The notes below the pieces were generated by a model, which was given only the letters and a program-made list of their open reading frames with translations, was not told the origin of the DNA and made no database searches. Positions 43,437 through 55,661 of a stretch of DNA of 64,000 nucleotides are shown here, in pieces (position 1 is the stretch's first letter; every line of letters starts with the position of its first letter). The position numbers and the translations under genes were made by a program. Origin of the DNA: Melastoma dodecandrum (Eukaryota > Streptophyta > Magnoliopsida > Myrtales > Melastomataceae); contig JARUPY010000465.1 in NCBI GenBank assembly GCA_029817715.1, positions 2,418,001-2,482,000 on the forward strand, written 5' to 3'.

Positions 43437-46400
43437 GTTCTTTCTCTATTTCAGGGATGTTTCAAGTCCATTGCTAAGGACCATGTATGGTACTTAGATA
43501 GTGGCTGTTCGAGGCACATGTCAGGAGATGTCTCCTTATTCTCCACACTGGTTTTTCAGGATGGTGGTGCTGTCACTTTTGGTGATAATGGAAAAGGGAT
43601 GGTTAAAGGAACAGGAACCATTTGCTGTTCTGACTCCCTCACCATTGAAGGAGTTCTTTATGTCAAAGGACTCCAGCACAATTTGATTAGTATTAGTCAA
43701 TTGTGTGATAAGGGCTATCATGTTGCCTTCAATGAGAAAACATGTACTGTTTCACGGAAGATGTTACGTGTTTCATTGGTGAACGCAAGAAAAACATCTA
43801 TATCCTGTCTTTTAAGAACATCTCCGCTGGAGAAAATTGTCTCATGTCCATTAAGGACGAAGCAACTCTTTGGCACCGAAGGTTGGGACACGCAAACTAT
43901 GACTTGTTGTCCAAACTAGCCAGAAAAGATGCTATTAAGGGATTACCTAAAATCAAGTTTGACAATAACAAGATATGTAATGCTTGTGCTATTGGCAAAC
44001 AAACAAAGGTATCTTTTAAAAGCAAGAATATGATTACAAGCAAGACTCCGCTTGAATTACTTCATATGGACTTATTTGGTCCAACAAGAACTCAAAGTCT
44101 TGATGGTAAACGTTATGGATTAGTTGTGGTAGATGACTTCTCCAGATTCACTTGGGTTAAATTCTTAGCTAACAAGAGTGATGCGTTTGCAACCTTTGAA
44201 ACGTTAGTCAAACAACTTCAAAATGAGAAAGGTATTTCTCTACGAAGTATAAGAACGGATCATGGTACCGAATTTGAAAACCATGACTTTGCTTCATTAT
44301 GTGAAGAATATGGTATTAATCATAATTTCTCTGCTCCATACACTCCACAGCAAAATGGAGTTGTAGAGCGAAAGAATCGAACCTTACAAGACATGGCGAG
44401 AACCATGTTGCTGAAAAGTGAGGTTGTTAAAAATCTTTGGGCTGAAGCTGTAAGCACAGCATGCTACATCTCAAATCGTATTCATTTGAGACACTCATTA
44501 GGTAAAACTCCTTATGAGTTATATAAAGGCAGAAACCCTAATATCTCATACTTTCATCCATTTGGAAGCAAGTGTTATATCTTGAGACCCATCAAAGATG
44601 GTGTCGGAAAGTTTGATGCTCGATCTGATGAGGGCATATTCTTAGGATACTCCCTTACGAGCAAAGCATATAGAGTTTTTAATAAAAGAACTCTAACTGT
44701 TGAAGAGTCCATTAATGTTAAGGTTGATGATTCTCTGACACAGGAGGAAGTTGTTGTGGAAGCAGCAGCACAATCCTCAACAACAGTATCAAATGAAACA
44801 TCTCAGTATATGGTTGCTGAAAATAATCCGAACGGAAATACTGTAGCAGATGTACAGCAAGTGCCTACTACACACACTGAAAATGATTCTGGTGGTTTCC
44901 AGGATATACAGATAAAGGATCGTATTCCTCCTTTATATAAGAAAAGACATCCTATTAACCAAGTAATAGGATCATTGCACACAGGAGTACGAACCCGACA
45001 TACAGCAAGTCTGTACTGTGAACACTCTGCTTTTATCTCTCAAGATGAACCTCAAGGCATTGATGATGCGCTTGATGACCCCAATTGGATTCTTGCAATG
45101 CAAGAGGAATTGAACCAATTTGAGAGAAACAAAGTCTGGAGTTTAATACCTAGACCCAATGATCGTTCCATTATTGGAACAAAATGGGTTTATCGAAATA
45201 AACTTGATGAGTCGGGAAATGTTGTAAGAAACAAAGCTAGACTTGTAGCAAAAGGTTACTCTTAAGAAGAGGGTATTGATTATGATGAGACGTTTGCTCA
45301 TGTAGCACGTCTTGAGGCAATACATCTACTCTTAGCGTATGCTTGCTATAATGACTTTAAGTTATTTCAAATGGATGTGAAAAGTGCATTCCTTAATGGT
45401 GATCTAAAAGAGGAAATGTATGTTGAACAACCTCCTGGATTCACCGACCCAAAGTATCGTAATCATGTCTATAAGCTTTCTAAAGCCTTGTACGGGCTTA
45501 AGCAAGCACCAAGAGCATGATACGAAAAGCTTAGTTCTTTTCTCATCGAGAAAGGATACAAGCGTGGAAAAATAGATACAATCTTGTTTCTTAAGAAACA
45601 TGATGCTGATCGTTTAGTTGCTCAAATATATGTCGATGACATTATATTTGGTTCAACTAATGAAAAATTATGTACCGAATTCTCTGATCTAATGAAAGGA
45701 TAATTTGAAATGAGTCTAATGGGAGAATTAACCTTTTTTCTTGGACTTCAAATCTAACAATCCAAAGATGGAATTTTTATCCATCAAGAAAAATACAGCA
45801 AACAGTTGCTCAAGAAATTTAATCTTGAGAATGCTAAACCTCTGTCAACTCCAATTGGTAGTAATACCAAAATTGAGAAAGATGAGGATGGAAAGGAAGT
45901 TGATTCCAAATCATATAGGAGCATGATAGGATCATTACTCTATCTTACTGCTTCGAGACCTGATATCATGTTTAGCGTATGCTTATGCGCTAGATATCAA
46001 TCTGCTCCAAAAGAGTCACATCTTGCTGCAGTTAAGAGGATCTTTCGATACCTCGCAGGAACTGTTAGCTTAGGCCTGTGGTATCCCAGAGGATCATTGC
46101 TGGATCCTATTGGATATTCAGATGCCGACTACGCTGGATGTCGCATTGATAGAAAAAGTACATCTGGTACTTGTCAATTACTAGGAAATATGTTAATTTC
46201 CTGGTTCTCTAAAAAGCAGACATCGGTTGCTTTATCTACAGCAGAGGCAGAATATGTCGCAGCAGCTAGTTGCTGTGCCCAGTTGCTTTGGATGCGGCAA
46301 CAACTTGAAGATTACGATCTTCATTTTGATAGTATTCCAATAATGTGTGAAAACACAAGTGCAATTAATTTATCACGAAATCCTGTCTATCACTCAAGAT

Positions 46401-46576
46401 CTAAGCATATTGAGTTGAGACATCATTTTCTTCGTGACAATGTGCAAAATGGCAATGTTGATATTCAGTACATTAATACTGAGCAACAGCTTGCTGATAT
46501 TTTTACTAAACCACTTGATAAGGAGAGGTTTAACTATCTACGGAATGAGTTAGGAATTTGTAATCCTCACTCATAA
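43437..46576 (+). pseudogene. SIRE-type pol: protease, integrase, RT, RNase H, frameshift and four stops
   Basis: Protease follows gag in the same frame (WYLDSGCSRHMSGD near 43490). A frameshift between about 43740 and 43800 moves to the frame carrying the integrase (HRRLGHANY, CNACAIGKQ; LLHMDLFGP; RTDHGTEFE; PQQNGVVERKN), RT ([35 protein letters not shown]) and RNase H (YSDADYAGC, LSTAEAEYVAA, SKHIELRHHFLRD). Stops at 45263, 45518, 45701 and 45755 all fall in RT. Confidence 0.9.
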
Positions 46577-46797
46577 GATAAAACGTAATAATATCTTCTC
46601 TCTTGATAGAGAATTATTTGTTGCCTAAATTTGGTGATTTACATACCATCTCCTCCATGTTCTCCACTTTCTAAATTTTAAAAAAAAAAATTCTAAATGC
46701 ATAAACCGCTCCTCTCTTTTTAAACAACAAATCGAAACCTCCTCATTCTTACCCATTTTTCTCTCAAAACCCTAAAATCTCTCGATTCCCATCAACC

Positions 46798-48471
46798 ATG
46801 GCACCAAAATCGGCAATGTCGGCCAAGGGGAAGGCAACCCCCAAGAAACGGTCCAAGGCTGTGGCCGCAACTTCCAAGGTTTCTCGTTTTGAGGAACAAC
46901 CCCCTGTTTCTGAGGGGGAGACGCCCGTTCAATCCATGGTTGTTCCGACACAAACTGAGGTCGGCACCGCTGGAAAGGCTAAGACAACTCCTGTCAAAGT
47001 CTCCAAGGGTCCCTCCGCTGGCTTGAAGGTCAGCACCTCTGACAAAGTCTCTCCGACCAAGGCCGATGCTACAGTGTTTGAAAAATCGGTGGATGAGGAA
47101 ACTCTCCCTGATGTTGAAAAATTGGAAGGAGGACTTTTGGAAGAAAATCAAAGAACTCCTGAAAAGGATGACTCCTCGTCTACTAAGGTGAATGCTGTCT
47201 CTGAGGATGACCAAACTTCGAGCAACAAGGATATGTCTCAGGATGAGGAAACAGAGTTGCCTAAGGAGAAAGATCTCTCTGAGGATGCTGGGGATGAGAT
47301 TGAAGTTACTGATGTCCATCTCCCTGAGAAAGCACACTCTTATGTCCCTGGTGTTGCTTCTCGTACCAGAGGAAAGCGTTCCTTATCAGGTACTCCGAAA
47401 ACTGATCCCACTGGATCTAAAAAGCAAAAGCTTGCTACAGACTCTGATGTCTTCTTGCCTGAGATTGATCAATATGTCTCCATGGCTGAACTGAATCGCA
47501 TTCTTGCTGATGACTTGATGCCAAATAGAAATTTGGAAATAGGGAATGTTACTGCTTGTAAGAGAGTAGACTTTGATTGGCTTACTGCTCATCAGGTGAC
47601 CATTGATGTCCTGTTTGATCGGCTTTGTTGGAAAACCTTATGTGAGTTCAATGAGATAGGGTCTATCTCTAAGGTGAAACAATTCTATGAGAATCTGACT
47701 TTTTACAAGGAGGATTCGAATATCAAGTTCATTAGGGCCATCGTTGATGGAAAAGTGCTTGTTTACTCTGTCTTTGACATATGTCGCATTTTTAATGCAA
47801 ATCCTATCAACAATCTGAGAGTCCCTATCACACCCTCTGGCTATCTACAGAACACCTCTTTGAGCTTCAGCAACAGAATGCTGCACAAAGTGGTGATGTC
47901 TTGTTTGGCACCAAGGGTTGGGAGTGTTGATTCTGTTATGCCTCGTGATTGGAACTTGCTGGTCCATCTTAAGAAGGGCATTCCTGGAAATCTTGGAAGT
48001 ATCATCTTCAGCCATATGGCTTCGTGCATTAAGGATGAGAATAGGGGTCTCCCTTTCACGAATATGATCACAGCTCTCCTGAAGCATTATGATCTTGATG
48101 CTACTCCTCTGAACAAAATGGACACCTAGACAACTCAGGTTATTGGAGCTGCCTCCGTTGAAAGCATGGGCTACCAGTTTGTTGATGGCACTTTCGTTAA
48201 GAAGCCTTCCAAGCGAGAGATCGCTGCTTCTGTACGCGGCAAAGCTGCTCCTGCTGAAAAGCATAGGCATGTTAAACGCGAGAAGACCACCACTGGTGCA
48301 CAGGCTGATGCCTCTTACTCCAAGCTCATGGCCACAATCTGTGATGAGATCAACTTCACCAGGCATTGTCTCCTGGAAAGGATGGACGGCTTTGGTGAAA
48401 GGCTGACTAAGCTGGAGAAAATGACTGAGGAGATGATGAATGTTGTTAAGGAACTCCCGCACGAGGATTGA
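46798..48471 (+). pseudogene. extra ORF after pol in the SIRE-type element, transposon-protein-like, one TAG
   Basis: ATG at 46798 in a strong context (ACCATGG). Open for 443 codons to a TAG at 48127, then in the same frame to a TGA at 48469 (about 557 codons in all). The first 220 residues are Lys/Ser/Thr/Glu-rich and look disordered, with a basic cluster (RTRGKR, KKQKL) suited to nuclear import. The middle (KQFYENLTFYKED, FIRAIVDGKVLVYSVFDICRIFNANP) resembles the 'putative plant transposon protein' domain (PF20167 type). The end is a short coiled coil (ERLTKLEKMTEEMM). It occupies the position of the SIRE envelope-like ORF, but I see no signal peptide or membrane segment. Function unknown. 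Confidence 0.7.
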
Positions 48472-48639
48472 GATGACTCTCCTTGTTGTGGTTTGAAATG
48501 TTTCTTTTAAATAACTTTGAAGTGGATTGAGTATCTCTCCACTATGTTTCTTTTGAATGTCTTCAAACTGTTTGACTTTGTTTGGGTGCTTTGCAAATTT
48601 TTTTTTGCAGCACAAGTAAATACGCAGCTTGAATTTTAT

Positions 48640-48828
48640 CCTTCATTTCTTTTTGATATGACAAAAAGGGGGAGAAATGTGTTGCTTACTCTCAGGGGGA
48701 GCTTGCTTAATTTCTCGAGCTTGCATAACTTCTCTGCTTAATTTTAGGGGGAGTTGAGTTTGTGTTTCAAGCTCTATAATCTTTTCCCTATGCGCTTCGT
48801 GTTTTGTCATCATCAAAAAGGGGGAGAA
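48640..48828 (+). other. repeated polypurine tracts before the SIRE 3' LTR
   Basis: AAAAAGGGGGAG occurs near 48664 and again at 48815-48826 directly before the LTR, with further AGGGGGAG motifs near 48694 and 48747. The last one is the primer for plus-strand synthesis; the others are upstream copies, a known habit of this lineage. Confidence 0.7.
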
Positions 48829-50452
48829 TGTTAGTCTTGGTTTTGATGATGAGCTTGAGAAGCTAGTCGCTGTAACACTTCGCTTATTCTTAGTGATGAG
48901 CTTGAGAAATGTGTTGCTGAATCACAGCAAGCAACAATTACAATTTGCTGAGTTACAGTAAAATGTTACTGTGATTTTACGCACAAACACTGAAAATATG
49001 GAAACATATTTTCTAATATTCACATTTTATTTTGGGCTAATTCAGAATATTCGTCTGAGTGTCCAAGTTCATTTAATCTAGCTTAATGATCTCATTATAA
49101 ATATTTAGGCATCTAAATATTGCGAGATTAGCTTTCCAAGTTTAATTTTGGAAACAGAATATTTCTTGGATATCCTGCAGCAATGTTACGCTGCAACCTA
49201 AGCAATGTGTCGTTACACTTAAGAAAGACCTTGCTGCATTACAGCAAAACTATTCTGCGTTATTGCGCGGATAGAAGAATAATTATTATTCCAGATTTGT
49301 TTATTGCAGTCTAATTATATTCAATGATTAAATATATTATCTGATTCTGATAATCATTATTTAATCTGATAAGATTATACGTGCAAGGAATATCATCAAA
49401 GATTTCCTTCCCTTCTTGGTCATTATGACCGTTGAGCATCCTGTTGCTGATCCACGATTACAGCTTCCAGTATTCTGATTTTAGGAAACAAATTATTCGT
49501 TTTTGGGAAATCGATTATTTGTTTCGTTCCTTTTTATACCAGACGACCCTCACATAATCTCCGGTCATTTTTGAACGATTTCTAAGTGGGCTGAGTGGCT
49601 GAGTGGACTGAGTGGTCTAAGTGGTCGACGGAGAGCGGAAGGTGCTAAGTGTCTCCTGGTTCTTATTGCTCGCAAACTGCGTGCGAGGGTGTCAAGGGGC
49701 TGAGTTCAGATTCCTTGATCGTCGTGAGAGGGACTAGGTGTCCTCGGTGCGTTCAACGAGCAGCCGGCGAATCGTCTGAGGGAAGCTAAGTGAATACCTG
49801 TGCTGATTGCAGTAACCGGTTGCTGACCCATTGGCAAGAAGCCGTTCTTGTCGTGTCTTTTCGCAGGGAAGTCTCGAGCCTACGGAGTTTGAGCAGTTAG
49901 ACACGCACTTGCGGGTGCGCGCCAGAAGTCTCGTGCCTGCAGGGTAGAGCAGGAGGTGGGAACGCCGCCGGAGTGGAAAGAGTTCCTCCCGAGCACAGGG
50001 GTGCTGTGCAGAAGTCTTGAACGCCTGATACAGAGAGTTAGTAAAGCAGGTTGCGTGGAAGCCAACGGATCGGAAAATTCCACCCTAGGCACTGGGTGTG
50101 CAGTGCAGTGAGTCACGGCTGTGGTAACCGTGCACGTCCGAACTGAGTGTAGGACGGATACCTTCTAAGTGGTCTTTGTGGTTCTCTTTGTGATCTTTGT
50201 GGTTCTTCTCTTCGTGATCTTTGTGGTGATCTATTTGATCAACTTTGTGGTTGTCTCTCCTGCGCTTATAGACAGGATCATCCTGAGAAGGGACGAAATC
50301 TTTGTGGAAATCCTCTTCTGAGCAAACAAGTGCCGAAGCATTCCTTCGCTGTGAAGCAGAAACGGGCTGCTCTCTGAGAAGCCACTCTTCACTGTAAGGA
50401 ATTATCTGTGAGGATTTATATACTAACACAACGTTGTCTCTCTGCTTTGATA
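48829..50452 (+). repeat. 3' LTR of the SIRE-type element, truncated
   Basis: Begins TGTTAGTCTTGG at 48829 and follows 39682-41306. It breaks off after TGCTTTGATAG at 50452, so the last ~470 bases including the CA terminus are missing. Confidence 0.9.
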
Positions 50453-51261
50453 GATTCGCAACGTCAACAGAGTTCGCAAAACCGCTAGAGACGTAAGAAT
50501 TATGCTGTGCTTCAGTTTGGATAGCCAGAGAGTGATCCCAAAGGCTTTGAGAATTCAGAGCATTTTGGTAAAGTCGCTATCGATAACCATTTATAGGACG
50601 AACTCCATGCATCCCAATCGCAAAACCTTTAAAATCACCTAACGAAAACATGGCACCTCAATACATGAAATCTATTTCGCGCTGCACCTCCCCGAGTGCT
50701 TCAAGCTCAATGTCTACACGGCATTTGTCGCACTGATGCAGCCCCGCCTAAGGGCGATAGTTACACGACAACATACTTCGTAATTTGAGCAGTTTATAGT
50801 TCTTTTCTGTTTTGTCTGAATTATCTATGCGCATACGTGTAAGTATCGATCAAATGAAGGGCAAGAGGAACTAATAGATATTAATATAGCTGTAACAGAG
50901 CCTCCCAACATGAAGATCATACGGTATAAGTCGTGAACAATATCAATAATAATGCCCGAAATAAGCGAAAGCTGTTCGAACCTTTTGAGAGAGGTGTACA
51001 GTAAACTTAAACCTCGTAATCATACTTTGAAATGCGAGTAGTTTCTATTTATAACATCAATGAATTAGCCCACTCTCCTTCGAGTTTCATAGTTACTAGT
51101 TGATTTCGAGGTGCCTGATGATCCTTTTGGCGATCATTTGGCTGGATGTTTCATCTAAATCAAAGTACAACTTCGTCTGGTCGAACTTTTGACGTATTTC
51201 CTTTTATTGTTCTTTTCTCTTTCTATATATTTGGGCGAAACGAGCAAAGGCCGATGGCCGA
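50453..51261 (+). other. Gnk2-flank relic and spacer; no gene
   Basis: About 50650-50830 (ACATGAAATCTATTTCGCGCTGCACCTCC, GCCCCGCCTAAGGGCGAT, CATACTTCGTAATTTGAGCAGTTTATAG) matches the conserved 3' flank at 18100-18240 and 30610-30750. No coding part of the gene is left beside it. The remainder shows nothing I recognise. Confidence 0.5.
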
Positions 51262-53207
51262 TGGAACTCCTCCAACATACAGCTGTACTATTCAAGGAAA
51301 ACACATAACCCTGCTGCGATTTCAGATCATCTCGATCTGTCTGAAAACTAGCATCAGTATATCATCTGACAACTAACTCCTCATCTCCTCCATAAATTAA
51401 GAACATGTCCTTTGTTCTTCTAAGATACTTAAGGATAGTCTTTACTGCAGACCAATGACCCTCTCCAGGATCTGACTGATATCTATTTGTCATGCTCAAT
51501 GCATACGAGACATCGGGTCGAGTGCAAATCATGGCATACATAATGGACCCTATAGCTGATGCATAAGGTATCTTGCCCATCCTTCCTCTCTCCTCATGTG
51601 TCTTCGGACACATAGACTTGGAAAGATGTACACCATGTGACATTGGCAAGAATCCTCTCTTGGAATCTTGCATGCTGAACCTATTCAGCACCCTGTCAAT
51701 ATACATATTTTGACTCAAACCCAGCAACCTATTTTTTCTATCTCGGTATAATCTAATACCTAAGACATAAGTTGCTTCCCCAAGCTCTTTCATAGAAAAA
51801 CACTCTCCCAACCAAGTCTTGGTAGACTCTAGGCTAGGGATATCATTGCCTATCAGAAGTATATCATCAACATACAACACTAGGAACGAAATCTTGCTCC
51901 CTCTAACCTTCTTGTAAACACAAGGTTCTTCTGGATTCTTGACATAGCCAAATTCTTTGACTGCTTCGTCAAATCGCAGATTCCAACTCCGAGATGCTTG
52001 CTTTAGCCCATAAATGGACCTCTTGAGCTTACATACTTTATCTACATTCTTGAATGCAATGAAACCGGGAGGTTGTACCATAAACACTTCCTCCAATAAC
52101 TTTCCATTCAGGAAAGCGGTTTTTACATCCATCTGCCAGATCTCGTAATCCTTATAAGCTGCTATCGCAAGCAGAATTCTAATGGACTTACGCATTGCAA
52201 CCGGTGAAAATGTTTCATCATAGTCAATTCCTTGACGTTGAGTGAAACCCTTGGCCATAAGTCTTGCTTTATAGGTACTTATATTCCCTTCCATGTCAAT
52301 CTTCTTCTTAAAGATCCACTTGCACCCTATGGGTTTTACCCCAACTGGCGCATCAACCAACTCCCAAACTTGGTTGATATACATGGAGTCCATCTCTGAT
52401 TTCACGGCTTCTAGCCATTTCTCGGAATCATTTGAAACGATTGCTTCCTCATAAGTCGACAGTTCATCATCCTCGACGAGCAGTACTTCCCCATGTTGGG
52501 TTACTAGCCAACCGTATATGTCAGGCTCTCAGTGTACTCTTGTCCACTTACGTTGATCTTGCGTTCCTTGAACATTTTTAGAAGTTGGAATCGCTTGTAC
52601 TTATGGTACCGATTCCCTATCTAAATGTTCAGTTTCCAACTTGTCTGTAGAGTCGGAAATTTCTTCAAGACTTACTTTACTCACACTACTCTCTTTAGAA
52701 ATAAATTCTCTTTCCAAGAAAGTACCATATCGAGCAACGATAACTTTGTGCTCGCTTGGGAGATAAAAGTAGTATCCCTTTGTTTCTTTGGGATAACCTA
52801 CAAACATACACTTAGTAGATCTTGTAGCAAGCTTATCAGAATTCTCATTCTTCACATAAGCATCACAGCCCCATATCTTAAGATAAGACAAGCTTGGTTT
52901 CTTCCCAAACCATACTTCATAAGGAGTCTTATCTACTGACTTGGTTGGAACTCGGTTAAGCATGTATGCTGCTGTTTCTAAGGCGTAACCCCAAAATGAC
53001 AACGGAAGACTGGCATGACTCATCATTGATCTAACCATGTCCATGAGCGTGCGGTTCCTCCTTTCTGAAACGCCATTCCACTCTGGTTCTAGGAGGTGTG
53101 AGTTGTGAAACGATCCCACACTCTTTTAGGTAATCAATGAACTCTTGGCTAAGATACTCTCCGCCTTGATCAGTCCGAAGGGCTTTTATCTTCTGGCCTC
53201 GTTGATT
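51262..53207 (-). pseudogene. copia family 1 fragment (integrase to RNase H), inverted
   Basis: The minus strand from 53207 to about 52601 encodes the integrase end ([34 protein letters not shown]). After a break, 52405-51362 is a 347-codon open frame covering RT ([36 protein letters not shown]) and the connection to RNase H. It shows Trp at the positions where 859-9480 has TGA 6593, and Arg where it has TGA 6755. Truncated at both ends: on the right by the Tat/Ogre LTR at 53210, on the left near 51262. No LTR attached. Confidence 0.88.
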
Positions 53208-53209
53208 GT

Positions 53210-55661
53210 TGTACGCGCGCCTTCCGGCCTAGCACGCGCGTGGCGGTTCGGACGACCCGAGGATCCGGGCCCGCTCCCCAAGGCCCAACCGGTCGACGTC
53301 ACGACTCGAGCGTCGGACGCTGCGGAAGGGAATTGGGTGATCCCTCCCTAGGTTCCTAACTGGGCCTGCTCGGGCCCTCGCCGACCGTCTCTGTTTTCCT
53401 AAGAGGCGGCGGGCGAAAGGCGGAGCATGATCCGAAGGAGGAACTTTCGGGAGGAATCGGGAGCGGCTCGTGTCGTCAGTCCCTCATCCATGATGGCTCC
53501 GTAAGAAAAGGTTGTTGTTTAACCTAGGTGAACTAAACGGAGTCGCCACCGACTTTATTTATAAAAGCTGTTTAAGTCGGAAAAAAAAACAGTTGGTTCG
53601 GAGATTCCTAGTTACTAACTCTTACATTCTAACATGCGAAAAGGGAGGTGGCGTTTGCTCCAAAAGATTTGCTTTTGTTTAACGGGCGTTGGACCCGATC
53701 CGGGCATGACTCCGGACTCATGTCAATGTTTTACGGGCGTTGGACCCGATTCAGGCTTTTTGGGCCCGAACTTATGTTTATTTGTTTTACAAACAGCATG
53801 CGACAATAAGCCTATGGGCCTAAGGCATGCGGACAAGCACATACAATTATTGAGATCAAAGGGGGCGGGGAAGGGCAGTGATTGCGGGTCTATGCACTTG
53901 GGCCCGCAATCCGTTACATGTGGAAATAAAAAAAAACGGGAGGCCCGAACCTCCCTCATGTACCTGAGGCCCGACTGGGGGGTGTATTGGCATTGAATTC
54001 ATCAGTTGAGGCTTCTTTAGTGATGTGTCTCCACCACCGAATCCCTTCACGCAGTCTTTGAGATCACCTTGTCGATTACCTCGGAGTTTTCGTTATTTTG
54101 CAAAACAAACAAAGAAAGTGATTAGAAAATTCGAATGATAGTAATAATTTAATTCGTCATAAGTTACATGTTGTCCTTATGCCCCTTTTTTTGTTTTTGT
54201 CTTTTTTTTTAAATAAATTAATTGATTATATAATTAAAATGGTTTAATTGACAATTAAAAAAATATATTAAAAATAATTATTGTTAGAAACATGCGATGT
54301 GATTAAAATAAAAAAATTAATTTTGATTATGAAATTTGACAATTTAAAATGATACTAAAGTTGTTAAAACAAAAAAAAAAGAAAAAGGAAAATCCGTGGC
54401 GATTTTTTTAAGAAAATAATAATATAGAATGTGAAATAAAATTTTAAAAAAAATTAGGTAATGAATCTGATGATTATTATAGTAAAAATAATAAAAAATG
54501 TGAAACTAAATGAATTTTAATAATAAAATAAAGAAAATAAACAACACGTTAATTTATAACCTTTTGATAAAAAGAAAATCATTAACTTTTGTTAATTTTT
54601 TTAAATTGTGATAACCAAACGAAATCATAAAAATCACGTTTTCTTGTTAAACAAATAATTCGTTTTTTTTAATAAAAAAAATGTCCATTATTCAGATTTT
54701 AGATAAAAATTAAATAGAATATTAAAGATAATAATAAAAAAAATATTAATTAAAAAAAGTGATAGAGGGGTCGTTACCCTTCCAGTGAGAGAGAAGTTGT
54801 CGTCCGTCGGTTTTTGATGACATTGCCGCTGGGGAAGGATGGCCAAAGGTGGAGATCCTGGTAAGGAGTCATGTTCCTACATCCTGTACATGTAAGTAAA
54901 ATATCAGAACAAAAGGAATCTCTCCGCGACGCTTTTGTGCGACCGCGGAGAGTTGAGACCGGGTTATCGTGTATATTCGAAGTCAAAAGAACATCGCAGC
55001 CGGAGGTTAAGATCATTTGCTGATGAAGGCGATATTTCCGGTTGGTGTTGGTAATGGAGGCTCACTCCATTGTTGATGCCGAAATCTCCTAGGGAAACTG
55101 GGTTTGAGTTGGTGACGTAGGGTTCTCCGTCGATGTGGCTAGACCTACCTTGGGGTCGCCGGATGTAGGGGGAACAAACGTCTGGAGTGCTGGAGAATCT
55201 CTGAGAGTGGGAGAGAGTGGGAGTATATCTGTGTGTCTAATTTTTTATGGGAGCGTCAATTGAAGTATGGGGAAGAGGGAATTGACAGAATGCGAAGATT
55301 ACGATCCTTCAATCTATCCCAAAAAATCTGCAGTTGCCTTCCCTTGGATGAATGGACATCTGATTGAAGAATTGAGGGGATGTGATTATGATTTTTTTCT
55401 AAGATTGTGTGATGAGGATACGATAAGGCATGTCCAAGCAGGGAAAGGAATAAAAGAAATTATGGATAATTAAAAATAATTTCGTAATTTTATTTGATCT
55501 ATTAAAAGAATAAATTTTAAAATGGGCTTTGGTCATTTTAATGCTATTTTATAAGGCCTAGGTTCATATATATGGGTTTGGGCTTTAAAATAAAACAAAC
55601 AGACTCATTCTAAGTGATTAAAAGTGGCTAAATGAAGGAATCCATAATTTGAGGGATTACA
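53210..55661 (-). repeat. 3' LTR of the Tat/Ogre-type element
   Basis: On the minus strand it would start TGTAATCCCTC at 55661, just after the purine-rich TCCCAAAGAGGGGCAAC, and end GCGCGTACA at 53210: 2452 bases with TG...CA ends. The terminal ~775 bases recur at 35050-35793. The middle (54060-54780) is very A/T-rich. A 68-codon plus-strand frame at 55267 falls inside it and is not supported as a gene. The left and right limits rest on LTR logic, since the 5' LTR lies outside the window. Confidence 0.7.

Larger units (their letters stand above)
39682..50452 (+). mobile_element. SIRE-type Ty1/copia element with an extra 3' ORF, 3' LTR truncated
   Basis: Long LTRs (5': 2097 bases; 3': 1624 bases left), a primer-binding site TGGTATCAGAGC at 41781-41792, gag with two CCHC motifs, copia-order pol, a separate ORF of about 560 codons after pol, and repeated GGGGGAG purine tracts before the 3' LTR. 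These are the features of the SIRE/Maximus lineage, which carries an additional 'envelope-like' ORF. The element lies inside the RT of another copia element. The 3' LTR stops at 50452, corresponding to 41306 of the 5' LTR, and no target duplication can be read. Confidence 0.88.

Noticed and set aside
46798..48471. Retroviral envelope gene
   Set aside because: It is in the envelope-like position, but no signal peptide, membrane helix or cleavage site is visible.
53210..54060. GGTGGCGACTCC (minus strand) taken at first as a tRNA-Arg primer-binding site
   Set aside because: Both copies of this sequence continue for the same distance to a common CA end, so it is internal to the LTR and not a primer site.
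55267..55473. 68-codon frame with a good ATG
   Set aside because: It falls inside the inferred 2.45 kb LTR of the Tat/Ogre element, has no recognised motif and no conserved copy in the window.
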